Below, in pieces: positions 47,371 to 56,128 of a stretch of 64,000 bases of DNA. The translations under genes were made by a program, and so were the position numbers. This DNA comes from Flavobacteriaceae bacterium (GTDB lineage: Bacteria > Bacteroidota > Bacteroidia > Flavobacteriales > Flavobacteriaceae), in NCBI GenBank assembly GCA_023262185.1, contig JALRDO010000001.1, positions 83,430-147,429 on the forward strand, written 5' to 3'. The notes below the pieces were generated by a model. That model was given only the letters and a program-made list of their open reading frames with translations. It was not told where the DNA came from and did not search any database. Within the stretch, counting starts at the first letter, position 1, and the number at the start of each line of letters is the position of its first letter.

Positions 47371-47711
47371 GGTTTGTGGTAGGTGAGATAGGTGTCGCAG
47401 CGCTCAAAAATATAGCGTTCACCTTGGTAAGTGACCACGTATTGCTTGCAAGGCTCTCTTCGAGGATCACTCTCTGAAAAAACAACTTTACCATTTAGAA
47501 GAACAGGTGCGATTAGTGCAGAATCTTGAATAGGTCTTAACGGAGTGTTTATGAGTTCTTTAAGCACTCTACAATTCGGCAAGTAGCAGAAGTCCATACC
47601 CTGGCCATTCGTTTTTTTGTCAACGATAAAGTTTAAAAAAACGATACCAAGGGACAGTCCTATTGAAAAGTATAAAAGACGCTTTAAGAAGATTGAAAGA
47701 GTTAGCTTCAA
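47367..47711 (-). CDS. Small membrane-anchored protein, DUF4258-like
   Basis: The 114-residue protein has a single transmembrane segment (about residues 12-30). A periplasmic or exposed domain follows, with cysteines in MDFCYLPNCRV, RREPCKQY and FERCDT that could form disulfides. The short beta-rich C-terminal half resembles DUF4258 proteins found beside alanine dehydrogenase in other flavobacteria, as I recall. The start overlaps the ald stop as ATGA, so it is translated with that gene. Function unknown. Confidence 0.68.
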   Translation of the reverse strand: MKLTLSIFLKRLLYFSIGLSLGIVFLNFIVDKKTNGQGMDFCYLPNCRVLKELINTPLRPIQDSALIAPVLLNGKVVFSESDPRREPCKQYVVTYQGERYIFERCDTYLTYHKP

Positions 47712-48910
47712 ATCAAGTAGAGTTTAAGGTCGTGGTATTCAAAACCGAACCAATCCGTAAGGCTTAGGTTTGTTGCTTTTCCTTTATAGCTATAAACCCC
47801 TGAGGCAAGATAGGGCTCCTTGCCTACAGCCTCCTCGATAGATCCTCCATTTGCCAATTTCATAACGAAAGGAGTTAAAAGGGCGTTCAATGCATCTGTA
47901 GAACTTTTAGGATATCTAGATGGGATATTTGGTACTCCGTAGTGAATTACTCCATTGTAGACTGAGGTAGGGTTGTCGTGAGTAGTGAGTTCAGAGGTTT
48001 CTACGCAACCCCCACTGTCAATCGAAATGTCTATAATCACTGATCCTTCTTGCATCTGATCAACCATAGCAGTGCGAATGACAACAGGCGCACGACGCTC
48101 TCCAAAAAGGGCTCCAATAACCACATCGGCACTTTTTAGAGACTCGAAAAGTGCTGCATCGGCAATGAGCTGAGTAGAGAGCTGAGGAGAGATTTCAAGC
48201 TTTGCTTTACGCAGTTTTGAGATATCAAGGTCGAAGAGCTCAACCGAGCTGCCTAAAGCATGGGCGGTTCGAGCGGCCACTAATCCTGGTGCAGAAGCTC
48301 CAACTACTACGGTTTTTAAAGGTTTGACTCCACTTATATTTCCGAATAGCATCCCCTTTGAATGCGCAGACGATGCCAATAATTCAGCGGCTGTAAGCAC
48401 GGAGCTTACTCCTGATATTTCGCCCAAGCTCTCCACGAATGGATAGCTGCCCTGACTTCCTTGGATATATTCTAAGGCTATGGCAACGATTTGCTTTTTA
48501 AAGAGTTCCTCAAAAAAACGCTTTTCTCTCGTTTTTATCTGAAGTGCCGAGATTAATGTGGCACCTTTTCGCATCGCCTTGATTTCATCGATTGAAGGGG
48601 GATCGACTTTTACAATAATCTGGGATTGATAGAGTTCTGAATGATCAGAAGTGATTTTTGCGCCGGCTTCTGCGTAACTACGATCAGAATAACCCGCAGC
48701 TGTACCAATACCAGATTCTACGGTGACCTTATGTTGATGTGAAGTAAGTACCGCTACACCATCCGGTGAAATCGGGGATCTTCTCTCTTGTAGTGATGAA
48801 GACTTCGCAAACGAAATATTTAGGGTGGAAGAAGAATCTACAACCGCCAGCCTCTCTTCTTGAGGAAGCAATTCTTGCCTAGAAAATGGAGATTTACTCA
48901 TTCTTTTCAA
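47708..48910 (-). CDS. ald: Alanine dehydrogenase
   Basis: The 400-residue protein resembles alanine dehydrogenase and the alpha subunit of transhydrogenase. ERRSPISPDGVAVL is the N-terminal substrate-site block, and TVVVGASAPGLVAARTAHALG is the NAD-binding Rossmann loop. VDISIDSGGCVETS and YGVPNIPSRYP are family blocks. It interconverts alanine and pyruvate with NAD(H). It is about 30 residues longer than typical Ald because of an N-terminal extension, common in Bacteroidota. Middle gene of tsaE-ald-DUF4258. Confidence 0.87.
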   Translation of the reverse strand: MKRMSKSPFSRQELLPQEERLAVVDSSSTLNISFAKSSSLQERRSPISPDGVAVLTSHQHKVTVESGIGTAAGYSDRSYAEAGAKITSDHSELYQSQIIVKVDPPSIDEIKAMRKGATLISALQIKTREKRFFEELFKKQIVAIALEYIQGSQGSYPFVESLGEISGVSSVLTAAELLASSAHSKGMLFGNISGVKPLKTVVVGASAPGLVAARTAHALGSSVELFDLDISKLRKAKLEISPQLSTQLIADAALFESLKSADVVIGALFGERRAPVVIRTAMVDQMQEGSVIIDISIDSGGCVETSELTTHDNPTSVYNGVIHYGVPNIPSRYPKSSTDALNALLTPFVMKLANGGSIEEAVGKEPYLASGVYSYKGKATNLSLTDWFGFEYHDLKLYLI

Positions 48911-48923
48911 CTTCGCGGTGCTA

Positions 48924-49361
48924 TTATTTTAGACTCACCTTTCTTTCGTCATCTGAAATAACTTCAAGATGTAAAATATGGTGCTCAGGAAGCCTGAAGT
49001 CAAATAAATGTTCAGGCCATTCGATAAATATAAACCCATTCTTTTCAAAATACGCCTCGAATCCGAGTTCAAACAATTCTTCAATTGAACGAACGCGATA
49101 CAGATCAAAGTGAAAAATAGGATGTTCAGAATGCGATAAATAGGTGTTTACTATTGAAAAGGTCGGGCTAGAAACTTCGTCTATACATCCCAACTTCTTG
49201 GCTATAGACTTGATTAAAGTTGTTTTTCCGGCGCCCATTTGGCCTATAATGATCATCACCTTATGTTCCAATTGCTCGACAATCGCTTCTGCAATTGTTT
49301 CGATGGTGTCTAAAGTGAATACATGGGAGGTGTATTCTGAGTCCAATTTGGTTTTTGACAT
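48924..49361 (-). CDS. tsaE: tRNA threonylcarbamoyladenosine biosynthesis ATPase TsaE
   Basis: The 145-residue protein has the P-loop GQMGAGKTTLIKSIA, then SSPTFSIVNTY, FHFDLYRV and FIEWPEHL, all characteristic of TsaE. It supports the TsaB-TsaD complex in making t6A at position 37 of tRNAs that read ANN codons. Its ATG is only 5 bases from the divergent HD-domain gene ATG. It is followed by ald after 13 bases. Confidence 0.95.
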   Translation of the reverse strand: MSKTKLDSEYTSHVFTLDTIETIAEAIVEQLEHKVMIIIGQMGAGKTTLIKSIAKKLGCIDEVSSPTFSIVNTYLSHSEHPIFHFDLYRVRSIEELFELGFEAYFEKNGFIFIEWPEHLFDFRLPEHHILHLEVISDDERKVSLK

Positions 49362-49366
49362 ATTCT

Positions 49367-50623
49367 ATGGATCTTTACAATCCAAATTTAAAGATAGTGA
49401 GTGCGCCTAGAAAGTTAAAGGTTATTAACGATCCCGTATACAATGCTGTTCGTGTTTCAAGTCCGCTCATCTTTGATATTATTAGTCATCCTTATTTTCA
49501 GAGGCTAAGGCGGATTTCTCAAATGGGATTATCCTACCTCGTCTATCCGGGTACCCACCATACCAGATTTCATCATGCCTTGGGTGCTATGCACCTTATG
49601 GAAAAGGCTATTCGTACCCTTAGGGCTAAGGGTGTGGTGATCAGTGATCAAGAAGAAGAAGGATTATTAATTGCCATATTGTTGCATGATATAGGGCATG
49701 GTCCCTTTTCACACGCTTTAGAGTACAAGTTGATTCATGCACATCACGAGTTGTTAACTCTTGCTTTTATGCAAGAACTTAATAAGGTGTTTAAAGGCAC
49801 TTTAAATACTGCAATAACCATTTTCAAAGGGGAATATCCTCGAGCGTTTTTAAATCAACTCGTTTCAAGCCAATTGGATGTGGATCGTTTGGATTATTTA
49901 AAACGCGATAGTTTTTATGCAGGAGTGACTGAAGGAAATATCAATTCAGAACGTTTGATCAATACTTTTTACGTAGTTGATGATCAGCTTGTTATAGAAG
50001 AAAAAGGTATTTATTCTGTCGAGAAGTTTTTGATGGCAAGACGTTTTATGTATTGGCAAGTTTACCTTCATAAAACCAGTATTGTAGCAGAGCTCATGCT
50101 TGCTAAGGTAATTGAGCGTGCTAGAGAATTGCTACAACTGAAGAAAGAGCACTATGTCGCGTCACCGCTTGATGGGTTTTTAAATTTGTCACTAGCGGCT
50201 AAAGAAATTGACGTTGAAAGTGTTGATATAAAGGGGTTTGCGATTTTGGATGATTACGATGTGATCAGTGCCTTAAAGTGCTGGAAGCAGTCAAATGATT
50301 TTGTTTTGTCGTTTTTGAGTTCTTCTATTTTGGACAGAACATTGCTCGATGTCCGATTTAGCGAAGAACCCATACCTGAACAACTTCTTAATCAAACGAT
50401 GCATGAAGTGGGTGAGCGCTATGGATTAGATGCACATCAATCTTCTTATTTGGTTTATACGGGTTCGTTATGGAATAGGGCTTACGACGAAACTAAGGAG
50501 CCAATTCGCATTTTGTTTAGAGATCAATCCGTACAAGATTTTATGAAGGCAAGTAAGTATTTGGGAACTCAAGCCTTCTCTGCGATACACCGCAAAAACT
50601 ACCTGTGTTCACCGGCGCTCTAA
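49367..50623 (+). CDS. HD-domain phosphohydrolase (SAMHD1/dNTPase-like)
   Basis: I chose the ATG at 49367 (MDLYNPNL, 418 residues) over a TTG 12 bases earlier. The HD metal site is complete: RFHHALGAMHLM, LLHDIGHGPFSHALE, and LDVDRLDYLKRD as the downstream Asp. FQRLRRISQMG and YPGTHHTRFHH resemble the SAMHD1-like dNTP triphosphohydrolases, though substrate cannot be read from sequence. The promoter must lie inside the divergent tsaE coding region. Confidence 0.88.
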   Translation: MDLYNPNLKIVSAPRKLKVINDPVYNAVRVSSPLIFDIISHPYFQRLRRISQMGLSYLVYPGTHHTRFHHALGAMHLMEKAIRTLRAKGVVISDQEEEGLLIAILLHDIGHGPFSHALEYKLIHAHHELLTLAFMQELNKVFKGTLNTAITIFKGEYPRAFLNQLVSSQLDVDRLDYLKRDSFYAGVTEGNINSERLINTFYVVDDQLVIEEKGIYSVEKFLMARRFMYWQVYLHKTSIVAELMLAKVIERARELLQLKKEHYVASPLDGFLNLSLAAKEIDVESVDIKGFAILDDYDVISALKCWKQSNDFVLSFLSSSILDRTLLDVRFSEEPIPEQLLNQTMHEVGERYGLDAHQSSYLVYTGSLWNRAYDETKEPIRILFRDQSVQDFMKASKYLGTQAFSAIHRKNYLCSPAL

Positions 50624-50637
50624 ACCCTAGAATTGTT

Positions 50638-50645
50638 TAACTTTG
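50638..50645 (+). promoter_or_regulatory. -7 element of the lpxD operon promoter
   Basis: TAACTTTG is an exact TAnnTTTG match ending 6 bases before the lpxD ATG at 50652. The longer TTG start at 50643 would fall inside it. The operon mRNA would have almost no leader. Confidence 0.5.
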
Positions 50646-50651
50646 CGCTCT

Positions 50652-51686
50652 ATGATTTTCAAGGTTGAACAAATAGCAGAATGGATTAATGCAAAGGTGG
50701 TTGGAGACCCTTCTGTTGAAATCGACCACTTCTCAGCTATTGAACAAGGAAACCTAAAGGGATTATCCTTTTTAGCGAATCCGAAATACGAAAATCACCT
50801 ATACACCACTGAGGCTTCGGCTGTTATTATAGATGAAGATTTAGAACTTAAGCACCCGGTTAAAACTGTACTGCTAAAAGTCAAGAATCCATATGCAAGT
50901 TTCACTGCTTTGCTTCGAATGTATGAGAAGATGATACGTCCAATCTATGAAGGGATAAGCTCTTCTGCATTCATTCACGAAGAGGCTCAGGTAGATCAAA
51001 GTTGTTACATTGGAGAAGGCGCTGTTATCTCTAAAGGAGCGGTGATTGAAGAAGGTGTAGAAATTCATCCTCAAGTATTTGTGGGAGAGGGTGTTAAGAT
51101 AGGTAGTCACAGTATTTTGTTTTCAGGAGCTAAGCTTTATCACGGCACTCAGCTTGGTAAACATGTGATTGTCCACGCGAATGCAGTTTTAGGATCAGAT
51201 GGTTTCGGATTTGCTCCAGATACTGAAGGGGTTTATTCAAAGATTCCACAATTAGGGAATGTTATTGTAAAGGACCATGTCGAGATTGGAGCGTGCTGTA
51301 CTATAGATAGAGCCACCTTTGGTAGTACTGTAATTGAAGAGGGCGTTAAACTTGATAATCAAGTACACTTAGCCCATAATGTTACCGTTGGGGCCCATTC
51401 TGCCATCGCCGCTCAAACAGGTATTGCAGGTTCTACCAAATTAGGAAAACGTGCCTTAATTGGAGGGCAAGTGGGTATTGTCGGGCATCTTTCAATAGGA
51501 GATGACGTAAAGGTTCAGGCACAGACTGGAATCGCTCGAAATGTTAAGGACAATGAAAAATTACAGGGGACTCCTGCGATTGATTATACGAATTACAACA
51601 AATCCTATGTACTGTTTAAGAATCTTGCCAAATTAGAGCAACGTATAAAGGAATTAGAGCAACAACTCAAAACACAAAACTCGTGA
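50652..51686 (+). CDS. lpxD: UDP-3-O-acylglucosamine N-acyltransferase
   Basis: From ATG 50652 the protein has 344 residues and catalyses the third step of lipid A synthesis. It has the N-terminal uridine-binding domain (SAIEQGNLKGLSFLANPKY), then the left-handed beta helix of hexapeptide repeats (about 115-290). The catalytic His lies in NQVHLAHNV. A C-terminal helix (KNLAKLEQRIKELEQQLK) completes the protein. It overlaps lpxC-fabZ by 4 bases. Confidence 0.95.
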   Translation: MIFKVEQIAEWINAKVVGDPSVEIDHFSAIEQGNLKGLSFLANPKYENHLYTTEASAVIIDEDLELKHPVKTVLLKVKNPYASFTALLRMYEKMIRPIYEGISSSAFIHEEAQVDQSCYIGEGAVISKGAVIEEGVEIHPQVFVGEGVKIGSHSILFSGAKLYHGTQLGKHVIVHANAVLGSDGFGFAPDTEGVYSKIPQLGNVIVKDHVEIGACCTIDRATFGSTVIEEGVKLDNQVHLAHNVTVGAHSAIAAQTGIAGSTKLGKRALIGGQVGIVGHLSIGDDVKVQAQTGIARNVKDNEKLQGTPAIDYTNYNKSYVLFKNLAKLEQRIKELEQQLKTQNS

Positions 51687-53068
51687 ATCAGAAAACGTTA
51701 GCACAACCCGTTTCTCTGTCAGGAATTGGGCTTCATACCGGAAAAAAGGTGACGATCACTTTTTGTCCTGCAGAACCAAATACTGGATTTGTTTTTAGAC
51801 GCGTGGATCTTGCTGGGACTCCCGAAGTACCGGCCTTGTCTAAATATGTGACACGCACCCAACGCAGCACCGTACTTGATAAAGATGGTGTTGAAATTCA
51901 CACCTCTGAACACGTTTTAGCTGCACTTACTGGTCTCGATTACGATAATGCGATTATTGAGTTAGACGCTAGTGAACCTCCGATAATGGATGGTTCAGCC
52001 ATTGCATTCGTAGAAGCGCTTCAAAAGGGAGGTAGCGTTGAACAAGAAGAGAAGCGCGATGTCTATGAGGTGGTAGATCCTATTCATTTTAAAGACGAGA
52101 AAACAGGTAGCGAGGTTATTGTTTTGCCCTCTGAAACCTACGAGTTGTCTGTTCTTGTTGACTTTGGAACAAACGTTTTAGGTACCCAAAATGCGAGTAT
52201 GAATTCGTTGCAAGAGTTTGCTACCGAAATCGCTGATGCTCGCACTTTCAGTTTCTTGCATGATATAGAGACCCTTTTAGATGAAGGGTTAATCAAGGGT
52301 GGAGACCTGAATAATGCAATTGTATACGTTGATAAGGAGCTTTCAGACTCTACGCTAGAGAAACTAAAAAAGGCTTTTAATCGTGACGACATTAAGGTCA
52401 CTCCCAACGGGATATTAAACAATCTAGAGTTAAAGCATTCCAACGAAGCAGCTCGGCATAAATTACTAGACGTCATTGGAGATTTAGCCTTAGTCGGTAC
52501 CAAGTTTAAGGGTAGAATTATTGCATGTAAGCCCGGTCATTTCGTCAATACAGAGTTTGCAAAACTCCTCCATAAAAAAATCAAAGAAGAACGCCGTTCT
52601 GGGAGACCAAAAGTAGATGTGAACGCCGAGCCTTTAATGGATACGGTGAAAATAATGGAGATCCTACCGCATCGCCCTCCATTTTTACTAATAGATAGAA
52701 TACTTGAGCTTAGCGATTCTCATGTGATAGGATTGAAAAACGTAACCATGAACGAATCGTTCTTTGTGGGTCATTTTCCTGGAGCCCCTGTGATGCCTGG
52801 AGTCTTACAAGTTGAAGCCATGGCTCAAACGGGGGGTATTTTGGTATTAAGTACTGTGTCAGACCCTGAAAATTACCTTACGTTTTTCATGAAGATGGAT
52901 AACGTAAGATTTAAACATCAAGTAAACCCAGGGGACACACTGGTCTTCAAATGTGAGCTGGTTACCCCCATTCGCCGTGGTATTTGCCATATGAGAGCTA
53001 CGGCATTTGTAGGAGATAAGTTGGTTTCAGAGGCCGAGTTGATGGCTCAAATCGTTAAAACTAAATAA
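51683..53068 (+). CDS. lpxC-fabZ: Bifunctional UDP-3-O-acyl-GlcNAc deacetylase / 3-hydroxyacyl-ACP dehydratase
   Basis: The 461-residue fusion starts with GTG overlapping the lpxD stop. Residues 1 to about 310 are LpxC: SGIGLHTG, Zn ligand His77 in TSEHVLAAL, and further ligands in ARHKLLDVIGDL, with KPGHFVNTEF also conserved. The rest is FabZ: DTVKIMEILPHRPPFLLIDR, with catalytic His and Glu in VGHFPGAPVMPGVLQVEAMAQ. LpxC commits to lipid A and FabZ dehydrates 3-hydroxyacyl-ACP. The fusion is usual in Bacteroidota and keeps the two uses of the hydroxyacyl pool in one protein. Confidence 0.96.
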   Translation: MNQKTLAQPVSLSGIGLHTGKKVTITFCPAEPNTGFVFRRVDLAGTPEVPALSKYVTRTQRSTVLDKDGVEIHTSEHVLAALTGLDYDNAIIELDASEPPIMDGSAIAFVEALQKGGSVEQEEKRDVYEVVDPIHFKDEKTGSEVIVLPSETYELSVLVDFGTNVLGTQNASMNSLQEFATEIADARTFSFLHDIETLLDEGLIKGGDLNNAIVYVDKELSDSTLEKLKKAFNRDDIKVTPNGILNNLELKHSNEAARHKLLDVIGDLALVGTKFKGRIIACKPGHFVNTEFAKLLHKKIKEERRSGRPKVDVNAEPLMDTVKIMEILPHRPPFLLIDRILELSDSHVIGLKNVTMNESFFVGHFPGAPVMPGVLQVEAMAQTGGILVLSTVSDPENYLTFFMKMDNVRFKHQVNPGDTLVFKCELVTPIRRGICHMRATAFVGDKLVSEAELMAQIVKTK

Positions 53069-53081
53069 GCTAAACCATTTT

Positions 53082-53867
53082 ATGAATCAACCCTTAGCCT
53101 ACGTTCATCCCGGTGCCAAGATTGCTAAAAACGTAGTAATCGAACCTTTCGCGATGATTCACAATAATGTCGAAATCGGAGAGGGTACTTGGATAGGATC
53201 GAATGTAACGATCATGGAAGGTGCACGTATCGGAAAAAACTGTAATATTTTTCCAGGCTCTGTTATTTCAGCACCTCCACAAGATTTAAAATATAATGGT
53301 GAAGAAACGACCACTGAAATCGGTGATTACACCACTATTAGAGAGTGTGTAACCATCAATAGAGGTACTACTGATCGCTACAAGACACAGGTTGGCTCTA
53401 ATTGCTTGATCATGGCCTACTGCCATATTGCACACGATTGCATTGTATCTGATGGGTGCATTTTCAGTAACAATTCAACGCTTGCCGGACATGTTGTGGT
53501 CGGAAAAAATGTGGTTATGGCAGGAATGGTTGCTGTTCATCAGTTTGTCTCTATAGGTCATCATGCTTTTGTTACTGGTGGTGCACTCGTTCGAAAAGAT
53601 GTGCCTCCTTACGTTAAGGCGGCTCGCGAGCCGCTTTCGTTTGTTGGTGTTAATTCGGTTGGTTTAAGACGAAACGGTTTCTCTATGGAAAAAGTGCGTG
53701 AGATACAGGATATTTACCGCATTCTATACCAAAAGAACTACAACAATACCCAAGCCGTTCAAATTCTTGAGGCCGAAATGGAAGCCACTGAAGAACGCGA
53801 CGAAATATTAGAATTTATTCGCGCCTCTAAGCGCGGTATTATGAAAGGCTATTTTAATCACTCATAA
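53082..53867 (+). CDS. lpxA: UDP-N-acetylglucosamine O-acyltransferase
   Basis: The 261-residue protein performs the first acylation of lipid A synthesis. Hexapeptide repeats form the beta helix (about 10-190). The catalytic His is in YCHIAHDC, and GMVAVHQFVSIGHHAFVTGG is the distinctive LpxA block. The C-terminal helical domain includes GLRRNGFSMEKVREIQDIYR. The gene lies 13 bases after lpxC-fabZ and 3 before efp. Confidence 0.96.
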   Translation: MNQPLAYVHPGAKIAKNVVIEPFAMIHNNVEIGEGTWIGSNVTIMEGARIGKNCNIFPGSVISAPPQDLKYNGEETTTEIGDYTTIRECVTINRGTTDRYKTQVGSNCLIMAYCHIAHDCIVSDGCIFSNNSTLAGHVVVGKNVVMAGMVAVHQFVSIGHHAFVTGGALVRKDVPPYVKAAREPLSFVGVNSVGLRRNGFSMEKVREIQDIYRILYQKNYNNTQAVQILEAEMEATEERDEILEFIRASKRGIMKGYFNHS

Positions 53868-53870
53868 CTT

Positions 53871-54437
53871 ATGGCAAGTACATCAGACATTAGAAAAGGG
53901 TTGTGCATTCGTTACAACAACGACATTTATAAAATCATTGAATTTCTTCATGTAAAACCCGGAAAAGGTCCTGCTTTTGTGCGCACAAAACTTAGAAGCG
54001 TTACCAATGGAAAAGTGCTAGACAACACCTTTTCTGCCGGACACAAGATCGAAGATGTACGTGTTGAGACCCGTAGCTTTCAGTTTTTGTATGCTGAAGG
54101 AGACGCGTTTCATTTTATGAATACTGAAGATTACGATCAAATGGAATTTTCACGTTCGCTTCTCGAAGCCGCAGACCTTTTAAAGGAAGGTGAAGTGGTT
54201 TCTGTCTTATTCAGTGCTGAAGATAATATGCCTTTGAGTATTGAAATGCCTGCTAGTGTGGTTTTAGAAGTTACCTCTTCTGAACCTGGGGTTAAGGGAA
54301 ATACTGCAACGAATGCGACTAAGCCGGCGGTACTCGAAACAGGAGCCCGTATTAATGTACCCCTGTTTATTAATGAAGGAGACAAGGTGAAAGTAGATAC
54401 CGAAAAGGGTACCTACATCGAACGCGTTAAAGAGTAA
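53871..54437 (+). CDS. efp: Elongation factor P
   Basis: The 188-residue protein has the three-barrel EF-P layout. The tip loop is VKPGKGPAF, with Lys32 at the position modified in many bacteria. The C-terminal block is INVPLFINEGDKVKVDTEKG, followed by TYIERVKE. It rescues ribosomes stalled at polyproline. Efp beside lpxA is a common order in Bacteroidota, as I recall. Confidence 0.96.
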   Translation: MASTSDIRKGLCIRYNNDIYKIIEFLHVKPGKGPAFVRTKLRSVTNGKVLDNTFSAGHKIEDVRVETRSFQFLYAEGDAFHFMNTEDYDQMEFSRSLLEAADLLKEGEVVSVLFSAEDNMPLSIEMPASVVLEVTSSEPGVKGNTATNATKPAVLETGARINVPLFINEGDKVKVDTEKGTYIERVKE

Positions 54438-54467
54438 AGAACAACTTCTCGTTCAAACTATACATTC

Positions 54468-54475
54468 TATTTTTG
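54468..54475 (+). promoter_or_regulatory. -7 element of the sucD promoter
   Basis: TATTTTTG is an exact TAnnTTTG match, 16 bases before the sucD ATG. Confidence 0.5.
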
Positions 54476-54491
54476 CAACAAATTATACAAT

Positions 54492-55364
54492 ATGAGCGTA
54501 CTCGTTAATAAAGATTCAAAGATTATTGTACAAGGTTTTACCGGAACCGAAGGTACTTTCCATGCCGAACAGATGATTGAATACGGATCACCCGTTGTTG
54601 GTGGTGTGACGCCTGGAAAAGGCGGCCAAACACATTTAAATCTACCTGTTTTTAATACCGTTAGAGATGCTGTAAAAGCTACAGGTGCTGATACTTCGAT
54701 CCTATTCGTACCTCCAGCCTTCGCAGCTGATGCTATTATGGAGGCAGCAAATGCAGGAATCAAAGTGATCATCACTATTACAGAGGGTATTCCAGTGGCT
54801 GACATGGTAAAGGTGTACGACTATCTTAAAAAGTACGACTGCACAATGATAGGACCGAACTGTCCAGGAGTAATCACTCCAGAAGAGGCCAAGGTAGGTA
54901 TTATGCCAGGTTTTGTATTTAAGAAGGGGCGTGTGGGACTGGTATCGAAATCGGGCACCTTAACCTACGAAGCAGCAGATCAAGTGGTACGTCAAGGCTT
55001 AGGTATTTCTACTGCAATCGGTATTGGAGGAGATCCAATAATTGGCTCTACTACTAAAGAAGCCTTAGAGCTCTTGATGAATGATGAAGAAACAGATGCT
55101 GTGGTTATGATTGGTGAAATTGGTGGGCAATTAGAATCAGATGCCGCTCATTGGTATAAAAACAGTGGTATCAAAAAGCCTGTAATAGGTTTTATTGCCG
55201 GAGAGACAGCGCCTGCGGGTAGAACTATGGGACATGCTGGTGCTATTGTAGGCGGAAGCGACGATACCGCACAAGCCAAAAAACGCATTATGCGCGAATG
55301 TGGGATCCATGTAGTGGATTCTCCTGCTCTTATAGGGCAAATGGTTAAAGAAGTTCTATCTTAA
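54492..55364 (+). CDS. sucD: Succinyl-CoA ligase alpha subunit
   Basis: The 290-residue protein has the CoA-binding start (GFTGTEGTFHAEQMIEYG), GIGGDPIIGS, and the phosphohistidine loop GRTMGHAGAIVGG. It couples succinyl-CoA to succinate conversion with nucleotide triphosphate formation in the TCA cycle. The beta subunit gene sucC is not in the window. fabG follows after 9 bases. Confidence 0.96.
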   Translation: MSVLVNKDSKIIVQGFTGTEGTFHAEQMIEYGSPVVGGVTPGKGGQTHLNLPVFNTVRDAVKATGADTSILFVPPAFAADAIMEAANAGIKVIITITEGIPVADMVKVYDYLKKYDCTMIGPNCPGVITPEEAKVGIMPGFVFKKGRVGLVSKSGTLTYEAADQVVRQGLGISTAIGIGGDPIIGSTTKEALELLMNDEETDAVVMIGEIGGQLESDAAHWYKNSGIKKPVIGFIAGETAPAGRTMGHAGAIVGGSDDTAQAKKRIMRECGIHVVDSPALIGQMVKEVLS

Positions 55365-55373
55365 ACTTTACAT

Positions 55374-56117
55374 ATGCTTTTAAAAGGTAAAACTGCGGTT
55401 ATAACAGGAGCCAGTCGAGGAATCGGAAGAGGAATTGCTGAAGTTTTCGCTCAAAATGGGGCGAATGTAGCCTTCACTTACAGCTCAAGCGAAAGCAAGG
55501 CCTTAGAGCTTGAAAAGGAGCTTTCGGCTTATGGAGTAAAAGTGAAGTCGTACAAGAGCGATGCGGCAAATTTTGAAGCTTGCGAACTCTTGGCCAATGA
55601 AGTGGTCTCTGATTTCGAATCAGTAGACGTACTGATTAATAATGCAGGAATTACCCGAGATAACTTGCTAATGCGTATGTCAGAGGAAGATTTTGACGAA
55701 GTTATTCGTGTGAACTTAAAGTCTGTTTTTAATATGACAAAAGCGTTTCAACGCGGATTTCTCAAGCAACGATCTGGCTCAATTATCAATGTCAGTTCAA
55801 TTGTAGGAGTCAAAGGCAATGCGGGTCAGGCTAATTATGCAGCTTCGAAAGCAGGTATTATTGGATTCACTAAATCAATTGCATTAGAGCTCGGTTCTAG
55901 AAATATTAGATCAAACGCCATTGCACCCGGATTTATAGAAACAGAAATGACCGCTCAACTCGATGATGCTGTTGTTCAACAATGGAGAGATGGAATCCCG
56001 CTTAAAAGAGGTGGTACCGTTACAGATGTAGCAAATGCTTGCTTATTTTTTGCTTCAGATCTTTCTTCTTATGTTACAGGACAGGTACTTCTAGTGGATG
56101 GCGGAATGTTAACCTAA
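55374..56117 (+). CDS. fabG: 3-oxoacyl-ACP reductase (SDR)
   Basis: The 247-residue SDR protein has the nucleotide motif GASRGIGRGIAE, NNAG, the catalytic Ser in NVSSIVG and YAASK with Tyr and Lys. NAIAPGFIETEMT is typical of FabG. It reduces 3-oxoacyl-ACP in fatty acid elongation. A role in reducing 3-ketocapnine or 3-ketosphinganine cannot be excluded but nothing here supports it. The SPFH gene follows after 11 bases. Confidence 0.9.
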   Translation: MLLKGKTAVITGASRGIGRGIAEVFAQNGANVAFTYSSSESKALELEKELSAYGVKVKSYKSDAANFEACELLANEVVSDFESVDVLINNAGITRDNLLMRMSEEDFDEVIRVNLKSVFNMTKAFQRGFLKQRSGSIINVSSIVGVKGNAGQANYAASKAGIIGFTKSIALELGSRNIRSNAIAPGFIETEMTAQLDDAVVQQWRDGIPLKRGGTVTDVANACLFFASDLSSYVTGQVLLVDGGMLT

Positions 56118-56128
56118 ACTTATTTACT

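Noticed and set aside
55374..56117. fabG as the missing ketocapnine or ketosphinganine reductase
   Set aside because: It sits far from the lipid locus, beside sucD, and its motifs are those of ordinary FabG.
56039..56128. N-terminal extension of the SPFH protein overlapping fabG
   Set aside because: The 30 extra residues overlap fabG in another frame and precede a natural start with a normal membrane anchor at 56129.
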